Below, piece by piece: positions 53,621-62,470 of a DNA stretch of 64,000 nt (its first letter is position 1; the number at the start of each line of letters is the position of its first letter). A model generated the notes under the pieces. That model was not told the DNA's origin. It did no database searches and saw only the letters and a program-made list of their open reading frames with translations. The stretch comes from Aureisphaera galaxeae (GTDB taxonomy: Bacteria; Bacteroidota; Bacteroidia; Flavobacteriales; Flavobacteriaceae). The stretch spans positions 992,001 through 1,056,000 of the forward strand of contig NZ_JAQQTF010000004.1 in the NCBI RefSeq assembly GCF_028561275.1, given 5' to 3'. A program made the translations under genes and the position numbers.

Positions 53621-55672
53621 ATGAAAAACCTACTACTATCACTAGCTATGCTATGTACAATTGGCGTGGTAAATGCTCAGTTGTACGTTACTCCTAATGC
53701 TTCTTCCAGTACAGACTCTTACGTCTTTGTAGATGATCAGATTCTTTATGTAGAAGAAGAAGTGAATTTGGTTCGTAACAATAACGATCCAACGACCGAA
53801 GCGAGTATCTACTTGCGTAATGATGCACAACTCATTCAAGGTGAGTCTGGAAGTACTACCAATTTGGGTACGGGATTCCTTTCTGTGTATCAGGACAGCA
53901 ACAGTGATGCTTATGACTACAACTTCTGGTGCTCCCCCGTAACGCACACAGGAGGGACTGGGAATCAGACTTTTGCACTCAAGCGAATGTACGAAGTGCA
54001 AACGCTTACAGAATCAACCCAAGCTGCCACAACACCAGCACACAATGGGTGGTCCAACCCGCTTACGATTTCTACCCGTTGGTACGATTACTGGGATGTG
54101 ACCAATCAAAGATGGTTGTGGGGTGGAACAGGACACAGAGTTCCTGCTGGTTATGGTTTCACCATGAAAGGAACCAATGAAACCAACTCGGGTGATGGAA
54201 CTACGGTGTATCAAGATGCCAACAACCAAACATACGATTTTAGAGGACGTCCCAATAATGGAGACATTACCCTCCCAGTTCAGACGAATGACGTAGCTTG
54301 GACTGATGGTACTTATTACTATTTTACATTAACGGGAAACCCTTACCCTTCGGCCTTGGATTTAAAAGACGTATTTTACGATCCTGACAATGTTGAGATT
54401 TCAGAATTCCGTTACTGGGATGAAGATAGATCCGTTAATTCACATTCCTATTTCCAAAATAAAGGAGGCTATGGGACTTGGGTCCCTGGACCAGAAATGG
54501 ACGATGCCGACCCCGGAATTTATACAGTACCTACCTTCATGAACTATGATGGTAATGGTGCGCCTATTTCTACAGCTACGGGATATACTCCATTATCTGT
54601 AGAAAGAAGGTTTGCTCCTATTGGACAAGGGTTTATGATTGTTGCAGATCCCTTAAATCCGGATGACGGATTCATAACCATAAAGAATAGCCACAGACAA
54701 TATGTGAAAGAAGGGGCTGCCAATAATTCCGAATGGAGAATTATGGAAGACAATGGAAAAAATGGAGCAGCGGGCTTTGGCCCTATTTTAAATAATGATG
54801 ATGGTGGAAATGATGATGATGGGAATGATGACCAAGGTAATGGTGATGACTCCTCGTCTGATGATATCCCAACCATAGATTATTCTAACTACACTCCGCA
54901 AATGCGTATTCATACGATTTTCGACGATGGAACTCATTTCCGTGATATGGTATTGGCTTTCCATGAATCCGCAACCTATGGTTTCGATAGAGGAATGGAT
55001 GCTAGACACCCCATGGATGGTGCCGTTGCCGAGGCCTATATGCAAATGCATGTTGGACCTGGAAGCGGAAGCGGGCAAGGTCAAAATCCAGATGCACAAA
55101 GAAATTTGGTAATCCAAACCATTCCTTTCCACGATCCAAGAGTTGAAGTACCTATTGTTTTCCAATTACAAGAAGAGATGAGCTTGGAAGTGAAAACTAT
55201 AGAAGAAATTAATGTGCCTTACTTAACTGCCTATTTGCACGACAAGCAGGCAAACACATACGAGCAAATTTCTGGAGGAGAAATCTCGACAAGAGTTTTA
55301 GCCCCTGGTGTATATACAGATCGCTTTTATATTACTTTTAGAGCAGCAGACAATCCTGATCAAGGACCTTATGAAGGAGGCACCATTGACGATTTGATCG
55401 CCAAAGAGCAAGATCGCCTAATGGAAAGTGTAAATTTCGTACAGAATAATCCTATTCGCGAATTACAAGTAGACAATCCGGAAGGATATGATGTTAAGGA
55501 ACTTGCCATTTATGATATGGGAGGTAAGCTGGTGACACTGCAGCGAAACCTAGGAAAACAACGTAGATTAAGCTTCCCAACGGGTAACTTTGCAGACGGT
55601 GTATACTTGGTTCGTTTAACCACTGTAGACAACTTAAAAGTAGATTACAAAATCAACGTATTTAATAAATAA
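53621..55672 (+). CDS. Large secreted T9SS substrate, 683 residues
   Basis: From the ATG at 53621 it has a signal peptide (ends VNAQ); the in-frame ATG at 53573 would precede it with sixteen extra residues. The body is beta-rich with many aromatic/Gly turns and no catalytic motif. A low-complexity Asp/Asn/Gly linker (about residues 391-418) divides it in two. The last about 70 residues (NNPIRELQVD to KINVFNK) form a T9SS sorting domain, with AIYDMGGKLV and DGVYLVRL. It should be exported and anchored or released at the surface, perhaps in adhesion or gliding. Confidence 0.82.
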   Translation: MKNLLLSLAMLCTIGVVNAQLYVTPNASSSTDSYVFVDDQILYVEEEVNLVRNNNDPTTEASIYLRNDAQLIQGESGSTTNLGTGFLSVYQDSNSDAYDYNFWCSPVTHTGGTGNQTFALKRMYEVQTLTESTQAATTPAHNGWSNPLTISTRWYDYWDVTNQRWLWGGTGHRVPAGYGFTMKGTNETNSGDGTTVYQDANNQTYDFRGRPNNGDITLPVQTNDVAWTDGTYYYFTLTGNPYPSALDLKDVFYDPDNVEISEFRYWDEDRSVNSHSYFQNKGGYGTWVPGPEMDDADPGIYTVPTFMNYDGNGAPISTATGYTPLSVERRFAPIGQGFMIVADPLNPDDGFITIKNSHRQYVKEGAANNSEWRIMEDNGKNGAAGFGPILNNDDGGNDDDGNDDQGNGDDSSSDDIPTIDYSNYTPQMRIHTIFDDGTHFRDMVLAFHESATYGFDRGMDARHPMDGAVAEAYMQMHVGPGSGSGQGQNPDAQRNLVIQTIPFHDPRVEVPIVFQLQEEMSLEVKTIEEINVPYLTAYLHDKQANTYEQISGGEISTRVLAPGVYTDRFYITFRAADNPDQGPYEGGTIDDLIAKEQDRLMESVNFVQNNPIRELQVDNPEGYDVKELAIYDMGGKLVTLQRNLGKQRRLSFPTGNFADGVYLVRLTTVDNLKVDYKINVFNK

Positions 55673-55692
55673 TATTTATATATTGTTAGGAC

Positions 55693-55974
55693 ATGGAAGA
55701 ACACATGCTACCTTGTCTTAACAAGCAACTTTTCGGAATAGATTGCTTGGGCTGCGGCATACAACGTGCTGCGGTCCTTCTTTTTAGGGGTGAGTTTGTG
55801 GCGGCTTTTAAAATGTATCCCGCCATCTATACCCTCTTTATTTTAGCCCTCTTTTTAATACTTAACTTCTTCGTAACGATAAAGCACGCCAGAATTATAA
55901 AAATGGTTCTTATCATTGCAAATCTGTTGATTATCGTTATTGGTTATATCGTTAAAATGAGCAACTATGTTTAA
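55693..55974 (+). CDS. DUF2752 membrane protein
   Basis: 93 residues, the DUF2752 signature CLNKQLFGIDCLGCGIQRA (Cys and Gly-rich) followed by two membrane helices. It begins 20 nt after the T9SS gene and may share its transcript. Function unknown. Confidence 0.8.
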   Translation: MEEHMLPCLNKQLFGIDCLGCGIQRAAVLLFRGEFVAAFKMYPAIYTLFILALFLILNFFVTIKHARIIKMVLIIANLLIIVIGYIVKMSNYV

Positions 55975-56047
55975 TTAACATTTACATAAAGAAATTGTCA
56001 ATTATTTCACTATTTTAGATCATTATTAATAACTAACTGAACAAATT

Positions 56048-56371
56048 ATGGAGAAACAAAAATTACCCAATTCGACCCTCATATTGGTTTTCGGAATCAT
56101 CTCTATTGTAACCTGTTGTTGCTACGGAGTACTTGGTCTCATCTTTGCGATCATTGCTCTTGTAATGGCTAAGAAGGCAACAGCCCTTTACATGGAGAAT
56201 CCGGAGCAATACTCTGGGTTCCAAAATGTGAAAACCGGTAAAATACTGGCTTATATAGGTCTAGTACTTAATATTCTTTACCTAGGATATGTAATTTGGT
56301 TGTTTGCCACTTTAGGTTCCGAAGGTATCATGAATATGAACCAAGAACTTTTGGAAAAATATGGAATGTAA
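56048..56371 (+). CDS. CCC-motif (DUF4190-like) membrane protein
   Basis: 107 residues with two to three membrane helices and the ISIVTCCCYGVLGLIFAIIALVMA stretch, whose Cys triplet is the mark of a flavobacterial family. Function unknown. Ends just before a bidirectional terminator. Confidence 0.82.
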   Translation: MEKQKLPNSTLILVFGIISIVTCCCYGVLGLIFAIIALVMAKKATALYMENPEQYSGFQNVKTGKILAYIGLVLNILYLGYVIWLFATLGSEGIMNMNQELLEKYGM

Positions 56372-56390
56372 TTAGATTCTAAATCCATAA

Positions 56391-56418
56391 AAAAAGGCGA
56401 CCTACAGGTCGCCTTTTT
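56391..56418. terminator. Bidirectional terminator
   Basis: GGCGACC (56396-56402) pairs with GGTCGCC (56407-56413), with A- and T-runs on both sides. It ends the CCC-motif gene and, on the minus strand, rocD. Confidence 0.85.
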
Positions 56419-56436
56419 CATTTATTAAAGTTTATT

Positions 56437-57714
56437 CTATTCGAATTCCTTCAAAGTATTGATAATGATAGATACACAATCCATCAACTCTTCTTCGTTC
56501 ATTACCAATGGAGGGGCAAATCGAATGATGTTTCCATGTGTAGGCTTTGCCAACAATCCATTGTCTCGTAAACGTAAGCAAATATTCCAAGCAGTATCAC
56601 TTTCCTCGCTGTCGTTAATTACGATGGCATTAAGAAGTCCTCTTCCGCGAACCAAGGTGCAGATATCGCTATTCTCAATATACTTGTTTAGTTCACTTCG
56701 GAACAATTTACCCAAACGATCGGCGTTTTCTGCCAATCCCTCTTCCTTCACAACATCCAATGCAGCCATGGCCACTGCACCCGCAATAGGATTACCACCA
56801 AAAGTAGAACCATGAGATCCTGGAGTAATCACATTCATGATAGGGTCGTTGGCCAATACAGCCGATACAGGATACACGCCCCCACTCAAAGCTTTCCCCA
56901 AAATAAGGATGTCGGGTTTCACTTCTGGAGTTCCGCTACAATCTTTGTTCTCACAGGTACAATTACCGCATGTAGCCAACAATCTACCCGTACGGGCAAT
57001 CCCAGTTTGTACTTCATCTGCAATAAAAAGTACATTGTACTGCTCACATAATGCTTTGGCCGCCGTTAGATATCCATCTGAAGGAACATACACACCTGCT
57101 TCCCCTTGAATGGGCTCTACCAAGAAACCAGCAATGTTATTGTTACTCTTCAAAGCACTTTCCAATGCTTCCAAGTTATCGTATTCCACCTTTATAAAAC
57201 CTTGGGTGTAAGGGCCAAAATTCTTACGGGCTACCTGATCGTTGCTAAAGGAAATAATTGTAGTTGTTCTTCCATGAAAATTGTTCTCACAAACAATGAT
57301 CTGCGCTTCATTTTCTGAAATGCCTTTCTTTTCGTATGCCCAACGTCTACAAATCTTAAGAGCGGTTTCAACGGCCTCTGCACCGGTGTTCATCGGTAAG
57401 AGCTTATCGAAATTAAAATACTCCGAAGCGTATTTTTCATACTTCCCGAGCATATCATTATAGAAAGCCCTGGAAGTTAAAGTAAGGGTCTGAGCCTGGT
57501 TGGTCATGGCCCCAACAATTTTAGGATGGCAATGTCCCTGATTTACGGCAGAGTATGCCGATAAAAAGTCGTAGTACTTTTTGCCATCAACATCCCAAAC
57601 ATAGACACCTTCTCCTCTACTCAAAACCACAGGTAGTGGATGGTAGTTGTGTGCCCCATACTTGTTCTCTAAATCAATGGCTTGCTGTGAAAGGGTTTTT
57701 TCTGCTACTGACAT
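56437..57714 (-). CDS. rocD: Ornithine aminotransferase
   Basis: 425 residues, a fold-type I class III transaminase with the PLP Lys274 ([14 protein letters not shown]), [12 protein letters not shown] and the [10 protein letters not shown] substrate region. It transfers the delta-amino group of ornithine to 2-oxoglutarate. Just before the PLP-lysine block there is an extra segment with four Cys (Cys249, 252, 254, 259; CxxCxCx4C) that standard OAT proteins lack. It could bind a metal ion. Confidence 0.93.
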   Translation of the reverse strand: MSVAEKTLSQQAIDLENKYGAHNYHPLPVVLSRGEGVYVWDVDGKKYYDFLSAYSAVNQGHCHPKIVGAMTNQAQTLTLTSRAFYNDMLGKYEKYASEYFNFDKLLPMNTGAEAVETALKICRRWAYEKKGISENEAQIIVCENNFHGRTTTIISFSNDQVARKNFGPYTQGFIKVEYDNLEALESALKSNNNIAGFLVEPIQGEAGVYVPSDGYLTAAKALCEQYNVLFIADEVQTGIARTGRLLATCGNCTCENKDCSGTPEVKPDILILGKALSGGVYPVSAVLANDPIMNVITPGSHGSTFGGNPIAGAVAMAALDVVKEEGLAENADRLGKLFRSELNKYIENSDICTLVRGRGLLNAIVINDSEESDTAWNICLRLRDNGLLAKPTHGNIIRFAPPLVMNEEELMDCVSIIINTLKEFE

Positions 57715-57852
57715 AACGTAAAAATTTAAAAAAGTAAAAATTAAATCAATTCCTACTGTGCCTTTGTTTCCTTGGGGATATCCAAAAATTCAGCGCAGGA
57801 GAGAAATCATCCTTGGGCGCAAATTAATAAATATTAATTGCTTCAAAAAAGA

Positions 57853-58227
57853 CTATTGGGACATTTTTCCAGCCAGCGAAGAAACCTGTAATTCCAGTCG
57901 TTTTAACTCTCGTAGAATTGCGTTTTTATCCATCTGCAACCACATAAATAACTTGAGCATTCCTGTGATCATGAGGCCTAAAAATCCCCCAGATGTCCAC
58001 ATGATAATATCCTTGGTTGTTTCGGCTTGAAAAAAGCGTACGAGACAAAAAATAAACAGTGCAAAACCGGCAAGGTTCACAATATTAACCAGTACGATAA
58101 ACCATCGATTTCTAGTTACGAAAAGCCCCCTCATCATTTCGAAAACATTTTGTTCGTCCAGTTGGTCGTAAAATTGGGCTTCCTCTTTGGACAATGTATC
58201 TTTTATCAACTCATCTATTTCTTCCAT
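57853..58227 (-). CDS. DUF6768 membrane protein, partner of the sigma factor
   Basis: From the ATG at 58227 it has 124 residues; an ATG at 58239 overlaps the sigma gene by 11 nt. N-terminal acidic helix (about 1-25), two membrane helices (about 43-62 and 72-93) and a basic coiled C-terminus. It is coupled to the sigma factor gene upstream and may tether or sense for it; no zinc anti-sigma motif is visible. Confidence 0.75.
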   Translation of the reverse strand: MEEIDELIKDTLSKEEAQFYDQLDEQNVFEMMRGLFVTRNRWFIVLVNIVNLAGFALFIFCLVRFFQAETTKDIIMWTSGGFLGLMITGMLKLFMWLQMDKNAILRELKRLELQVSSLAGKMSQ

Positions 58228-58228
58228 T

Positions 58229-58789
58229 TTATTTTTCATGATTCTTATTTTTTAAAGTTTTTTTCAATGCTTCCCTAGCCTTAAAAAGTCTAGACTTAAC
58301 GGTTCCTGGAGGAACTTGTAATATGTCCCCTATTTGTTTGATGCTAAATCCATCCAGATAGAACAGTTGTAATGTAACTTTCTGGTTTTCGGGCAGCTCG
58401 GCCATAGCCTTCCGCAACATCTTTATACGGTCGTCATGAACCAAAGAACTACCGCGGTCAGTATTTGAATTAAATGTATCATAATGTAGTTTTAAATGTT
58501 CCTTATTCCTCTTTTCCTTTCGGATTCTATCTATAGAAACCCGTGTAACAATACTAAGCCCCCAACTCCCAAAGCTACCGGCATCCCGTAGCTGATTGAG
58601 TTTCCGTAAAATGATTTTCCAACTATCCTGGGCTATATCCTTCGCTTCATCCAAGTCCTTTGTATAGCCGTAAGCATGCCTGCAAAATTTTCCATGCCAA
58701 CGTTTTACCAGCAATGCCATTGCTTTTTGGCTCCCACCTTGGATCTTTAGAACCAGAAGGGCATCGATTATTTTTTTGGATGTACTCAT
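58229..58789 (-). CDS. RNA polymerase sigma factor (ECF type)
   Basis: 186 residues. Region 2 (about 20-95) with DLDEAKDIAQDSW and region 4 (about 125-175) with LPENQKVTLQLFYLDGFSIKQIGDILQVPPGTVKSRL, a textbook helix-turn-helix. Group IV sigma. The membrane protein immediately downstream is its likely regulator. Targets unknown. Confidence 0.92.
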   Translation of the reverse strand: MSTSKKIIDALLVLKIQGGSQKAMALLVKRWHGKFCRHAYGYTKDLDEAKDIAQDSWKIILRKLNQLRDAGSFGSWGLSIVTRVSIDRIRKEKRNKEHLKLHYDTFNSNTDRGSSLVHDDRIKMLRKAMAELPENQKVTLQLFYLDGFSIKQIGDILQVPPGTVKSRLFKAREALKKTLKNKNHEK

Positions 58790-59254
58790 ACAGACTACTA
58801 CCTTCTAGACGAAGAAGTTTGAAAAAGGTTCATTTTTCAACAATAAATTTAAAGCAGAAATATGTTACAGAATTATTTTCAACCGTTGATAAAATAACCT
58901 TCAATAGAATTTTACGGCAAAAATGGTTCTGGCTTCCAAGAGTAAATAGAAGGGTGATTTCCATCATATGCGAAAAAATGCATTTTGAGTGTACAAAATG
59001 CAACAATTGATGTATAAAATGAAAATTGTTAAAATGGGTTTTTTATAATTTTAGGATAACTAAAAATTACGTTAAACCAGTAAATTATAACAGCATAACC
59101 CATAAAATTACAATTAATCTATCGAACTAGTTTGATCTCAAGGATTTATCCTACAAACAAACCTAACAATAAAGCACCCATCCCCACCCTAGTATTCAAC
59201 CTCACCTAGATTACGTTGATCATAGAGTAGTTCGTCCCAAAATCGTAAATAACC
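58790..59254. other. 465-bp AT-rich intergenic region
   Basis: No gene is seen here. A flavobacterial promoter (TTG at 59026-59028, 17-bp spacer, TAATTTTA at 59046-59053) points rightwards to the secreted pair at 59255 and would give a leader of nearly 200 nt. The rest is AT-rich without clear structure. Confidence 0.5.
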
Positions 59255-59737
59255 ATGAAAAGATGCCCCCGCTGCAATGCGTTGGCCTGTATAGTGCTTT
59301 ATTGTTCCTTTGTCACTTTTATTCCGTTTAGTGTAGGCCAAAATTCTATAGAGAACTCCTCTGAATATAATGGGTTCTCCCTTCAATACCATAGGGCGGC
59401 AGATTTTCATACAAGAAATTCTAAAACTGATTTACCCGATTGGTATACCATAAAAACCCATAATTTTTATAATGGCGATGTGAGGGTGTTCCTATCCCCA
59501 CTCACCCTTGTGGAGGTAAATAAGGGGCCAACACTACCTTTTACCTCCAGCGCCGCCATTACTACAAAAGAGGGTAAGGGAAGGACCCTTGCTGGAAATT
59601 TAATCCATGTTACGAACCTAACGTTAAACACGATTAATACAAGAAGTGCCCAGCGACATAAGGAGACTTCCCTTAGCCATTCTGCATTACACAATTATAA
59701 ACGCAAAATATATACCCCAGAATATCTTATTAAGTGA
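59255..59737 (+). CDS. Exported protein of unknown function, 160 residues
   Basis: A frame of 160 residues opening with a hydrophobic segment (about 10-28) that could be a signal peptide ending FSVGQ. The mature part is polar, with several Thr/Asn-rich stretches; no motif is recognised. The base composition is somewhat different from the neighbours and the frame is not strongly biased, so its reality is less sure. Its stop overlaps the next possible start (GTGA at 59734-59737). Confidence 0.5.
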   Translation: MKRCPRCNALACIVLYCSFVTFIPFSVGQNSIENSSEYNGFSLQYHRAADFHTRNSKTDLPDWYTIKTHNFYNGDVRVFLSPLTLVEVNKGPTLPFTSSAAITTKEGKGRTLAGNLIHVTNLTLNTINTRSAQRHKETSLSHSALHNYKRKIYTPEYLIK

Positions 59738-59754
59738 ACAAAAACAGTACACCA

Positions 59755-60408
59755 ATGAAACTAAATCTACGCCCCTTACTTATTACCCTTCTATTAATAA
59801 GTTACCATGCTTTCTCCCAAGTTGGTATTGGTACCACCGATCCACAGGGAATACTAGAAGTGGTAAGCACTACACAAGGAGTGGTGCTACCCAAGGTTGC
59901 CCTTACTAACACCACTGTGGCGGCGCCTGTAGTGAACAATTCCCTTTCCGGACCCACTTTGGCGGACGGGACCCTTGTCTACAACACCAATACCGTGAAC
60001 GATGTGTTTCCTGGTTATTACTATTGGATTACAAGTCGCTGGGTTCGCCTGGATCCCAAAGGGAAACAGTTTATCACTTTAACGTTACCTGCCGAACAAA
60101 ATCACAATGCCGATTTTCAACTCCTTGGGGTCAATAATTTTATTGATATCTATCGCATTGACCGCGCTATAGCAACAGACGCCTATATTTCTGGAATCGA
60201 TGGTGGAGCACACGGAAAGTCCATTCAAATATATAATTTGTCGGCCACCCATGAGCTTACATTGTATAGTGAAGGAAACGCCGCTTCGTCCGATCCCGAA
60301 AACCGCTTTTTTCTAGACCAAGATGTTATCCTAAAGCCAGGACGTGGTACCATCCTTGTTTACGACGGTGTGGTGCAGCGCTGGATTGTATTCCGTGGGG
60401 ACAACTAA
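59755..60408 (+). CDS. Exported protein with a VGIGT head, 217 residues
   Basis: The ATG at 59755 gives a clean signal peptide (ends FSQ); a GTG at 59734 in frame overlaps the upstream stop. The mature protein begins VGIGTTDPQGILEV, the repeat-start motif common in flavobacterial surface proteins and phage-tail-like heads. The rest is beta-rich. A hairpin (60422-60446) follows. Function unknown. Confidence 0.75.
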   Translation: MKLNLRPLLITLLLISYHAFSQVGIGTTDPQGILEVVSTTQGVVLPKVALTNTTVAAPVVNNSLSGPTLADGTLVYNTNTVNDVFPGYYYWITSRWVRLDPKGKQFITLTLPAEQNHNADFQLLGVNNFIDIYRIDRAIATDAYISGIDGGAHGKSIQIYNLSATHELTLYSEGNAASSDPENRFFLDQDVILKPGRGTILVYDGVVQRWIVFRGDN

Positions 60409-60421
60409 AAACCTATTTGTC

Positions 60422-60462
60422 GGGTATGACCCTGTAATTCATACCCCTAACATCCTTTTTTT
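60422..60462 (+). terminator. Hairpin with distant T-run
   Basis: GGGTATG (60422-60428) pairs with CATACCC (60440-60446); a T-run follows at about 60455, so its strength as a terminator is uncertain. Confidence 0.45.
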
Positions 60463-60523
60463 AAAAAGTCACTTAATCATTGGTGTAAACTATATAATTG
60501 CAAACCACATAACCTGACTTTGT

Positions 60524-60557
60524 AAAGCTATTTTTAATAGAAATAGCTTTATTTTTG
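60524..60557 (+). promoter_or_regulatory. Operator-like hairpin and -7 box upstream of rlmD
   Basis: AAAGCTATTT (60524-60533) and AAATAGCTTT (60541-60550) form a perfect 10-bp inverted repeat, directly followed by TATTTTTG (60550-60557), a perfect -7 box. The ATG lies at 60563, so a transcript from here would be leaderless or nearly so. Confidence 0.5.
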
Positions 60558-60562
60558 CCCCC

Positions 60563-61975
60563 ATGGCAAGACGTAACAAACGAGTAATTTTAGAAAATTT
60601 AGAAGTGATCGATGCTGGGGCCAAAGGCAAGGCCGTGGCCAAGGCCGCAGATGGCCGTGTGGTTTTTATTGATAATGCGGTGCCAGGTGACGTGGTTACT
60701 GTGCAAACCCACAAAAAGCGCAGATCGTATTATGAGGGCAAAGCCATTTCGTTTGAAAAGCTCTCCGACAAACGGGTAGAACCAGCTTGCTCCTACTTTG
60801 GAACCTGTGGAGGTTGCAAATGGCAACATATGGGATATGAGCATCAACTTCACTTTAAGCAAAAGGAGGTTGAAAACAACTTGAGCCGATTGGGAGGCAT
60901 CCAGCTCCCTCCTATCTCACCTATTATTGGATCTAAAGACACCTATTTCTATCGCAACAAAATGGAGTTTTCCTTCAGCGATAGCAAATGGCTTACCCAA
61001 GAACAAATAGAAAGTGACGAAGTCGTTACCAATAGAAATGCCTTGGGATTTCATATCCCTGGTATGTGGGATAAGATCTTGGATATTGAAATGTGTCACC
61101 TACAAAGGGATCCCAGCAATGCCATACGGAACTTTGTGAAGTCGAAAGCTGAAGAACTGCAGATTCCGTTTTTCAATACCCGCAATCAGGAAGGAATGCT
61201 CAGAACCTTAATGATCCGTACCTCCAGTACAGGTGAACTTATGGTACTCATTCAGTTCTTTTATGAAGACAAGGCACTTCGGGAAGCTATCCTCAACGCT
61301 GTGAAGGAGGCGTTTCCAGAAATCACTTCCCTTTTGTACGTCATAAATAGTAAAGGAAACGACACCATTTATGACCAAGAAGTAATCTGCTTCCATGGAC
61401 GTGATCACATTTTTGAAGAAATGGAAGGATTGAAATTTAAAATCAATGCCAAGTCCTTTTACCAAACCAATAGTGAGCAAGCCTATGAACTGTATAAAGT
61501 CACTAGGGACTTTGCCTCTTTATCAGGCAATGAATTGGTGTACGACCTCTATACCGGAACGGGCACCATTGCACAATTCGTAGCCAAAAAAGCGCAAAAG
61601 GTAGTAGGTATTGAAGCGGTGCCGGATGCCATTACTGCAGCCAAGGAGAATGCAAAGAATAATGGAATTGAAAATGCAGAATTCTTTGTTGGCGATATGA
61701 AAAACATATTCAATGATCAGTTTATATCCGAAAATGGACATCCCGATGTTGTGATCACCGATCCTCCGAGAGACGGAATGCATAAGGATGTCGTAGCGCA
61801 ATTGCTTACACTAAATCCCGAGAAAATCGTTTATGTAAGTTGTAATAGTGCAACACAGGCGAGGGATTTGGCCCTCATGGATCATGCGTATAAGGTGACA
61901 AAGGTTCAGCCAGTGGATATGTTTCCGCAAACCCATCACGTAGAAAATGTTGTACTTTTGGAAAAGAGAGGATAG
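60563..61975 (+). CDS. rlmD: RlmD/TrmA-type 23S rRNA (uracil-5-)-methyltransferase
   Basis: 470 residues. TRAM domain (about 8-65), four cysteines for a 4Fe-4S cluster (Cys76, 82, 85, 178), and a C-terminal methyltransferase with DPPRDG and the nucleophile Cys in YVSCNSATQ. In the family this makes m5U in 23S rRNA. The two small envelope genes downstream begin 3 nt later and are probably co-transcribed. Confidence 0.9.
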   Translation: MARRNKRVILENLEVIDAGAKGKAVAKAADGRVVFIDNAVPGDVVTVQTHKKRRSYYEGKAISFEKLSDKRVEPACSYFGTCGGCKWQHMGYEHQLHFKQKEVENNLSRLGGIQLPPISPIIGSKDTYFYRNKMEFSFSDSKWLTQEQIESDEVVTNRNALGFHIPGMWDKILDIEMCHLQRDPSNAIRNFVKSKAEELQIPFFNTRNQEGMLRTLMIRTSSTGELMVLIQFFYEDKALREAILNAVKEAFPEITSLLYVINSKGNDTIYDQEVICFHGRDHIFEEMEGLKFKINAKSFYQTNSEQAYELYKVTRDFASLSGNELVYDLYTGTGTIAQFVAKKAQKVVGIEAVPDAITAAKENAKNNGIENAEFFVGDMKNIFNDQFISENGHPDVVITDPPRDGMHKDVVAQLLTLNPEKIVYVSCNSATQARDLALMDHAYKVTKVQPVDMFPQTHHVENVVLLEKRG

Positions 61976-61978
61976 TCT

Positions 61979-62470
61979 ATGAAACAGAAGCTCATTTGGA
62001 TTTGCTTTGCCTTAGTAAGCGTTTTGTCATGTACCAAAGATGACATCTGCGAACAAGGAATTCCCACCACTCCTCTGTTGGTTATAGAGTTTAAGGATGC
62101 CAATAACAATACCGAAAGTAAGGCGGTTCAAAGCCTAAAGGTATTGCTTACCGATGCGGACAACACAGAAGTATTCGTTAGTACTACTTCGGACACTTTG
62201 ATTTCGCTACCCTTAAATACAGAAGCTACTTTTACAGAATATCAATTTATTGCCAATAGCAACGATGATACCAATATGGACACTGATTTGCTAACCTTCA
62301 ACTATACACGGGAGGATATTTACATAAACAGAGCCTGCGCTTTTAAAGTCATTTTCAACGATTTTAATGCGAATCTTGAAGATGAGGCATCGAATTGGAT
62401 ACAAGATATTACAATACAAAAAACAACCATCGAGGATGAGATCGAAGCACATCTTACTATTTTTCATTAG
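61979..62470 (+). CDS. DUF6452 lipoprotein
   Basis: 163 residues with a lipobox (VLSC, Cys18). The mature part is beta-rich with the CEQGIPTTPLLVIEF opening typical of DUF6452. It lies 3 nt after rlmD and its 3' end overlaps the next gene by 35 nt. Confidence 0.85.
   Translation: MKQKLIWICFALVSVLSCTKDDICEQGIPTTPLLVIEFKDANNNTESKAVQSLKVLLTDADNTEVFVSTTSDTLISLPLNTEATFTEYQFIANSNDDTNMDTDLLTFNYTREDIYINRACAFKVIFNDFNANLEDEASNWIQDITIQKTTIEDEIEAHLTIFH

Noticed and set aside
59189-59410. Minus-strand 73-codon frame
   Set aside because: It overlaps the plus-strand secreted protein and has no start context or recognisable motif.
62367-62435. Longer start of the DUF6048 protein
   Set aside because: It would lie deep in the DUF6452 gene and precede the signal peptide by 23 polar residues.
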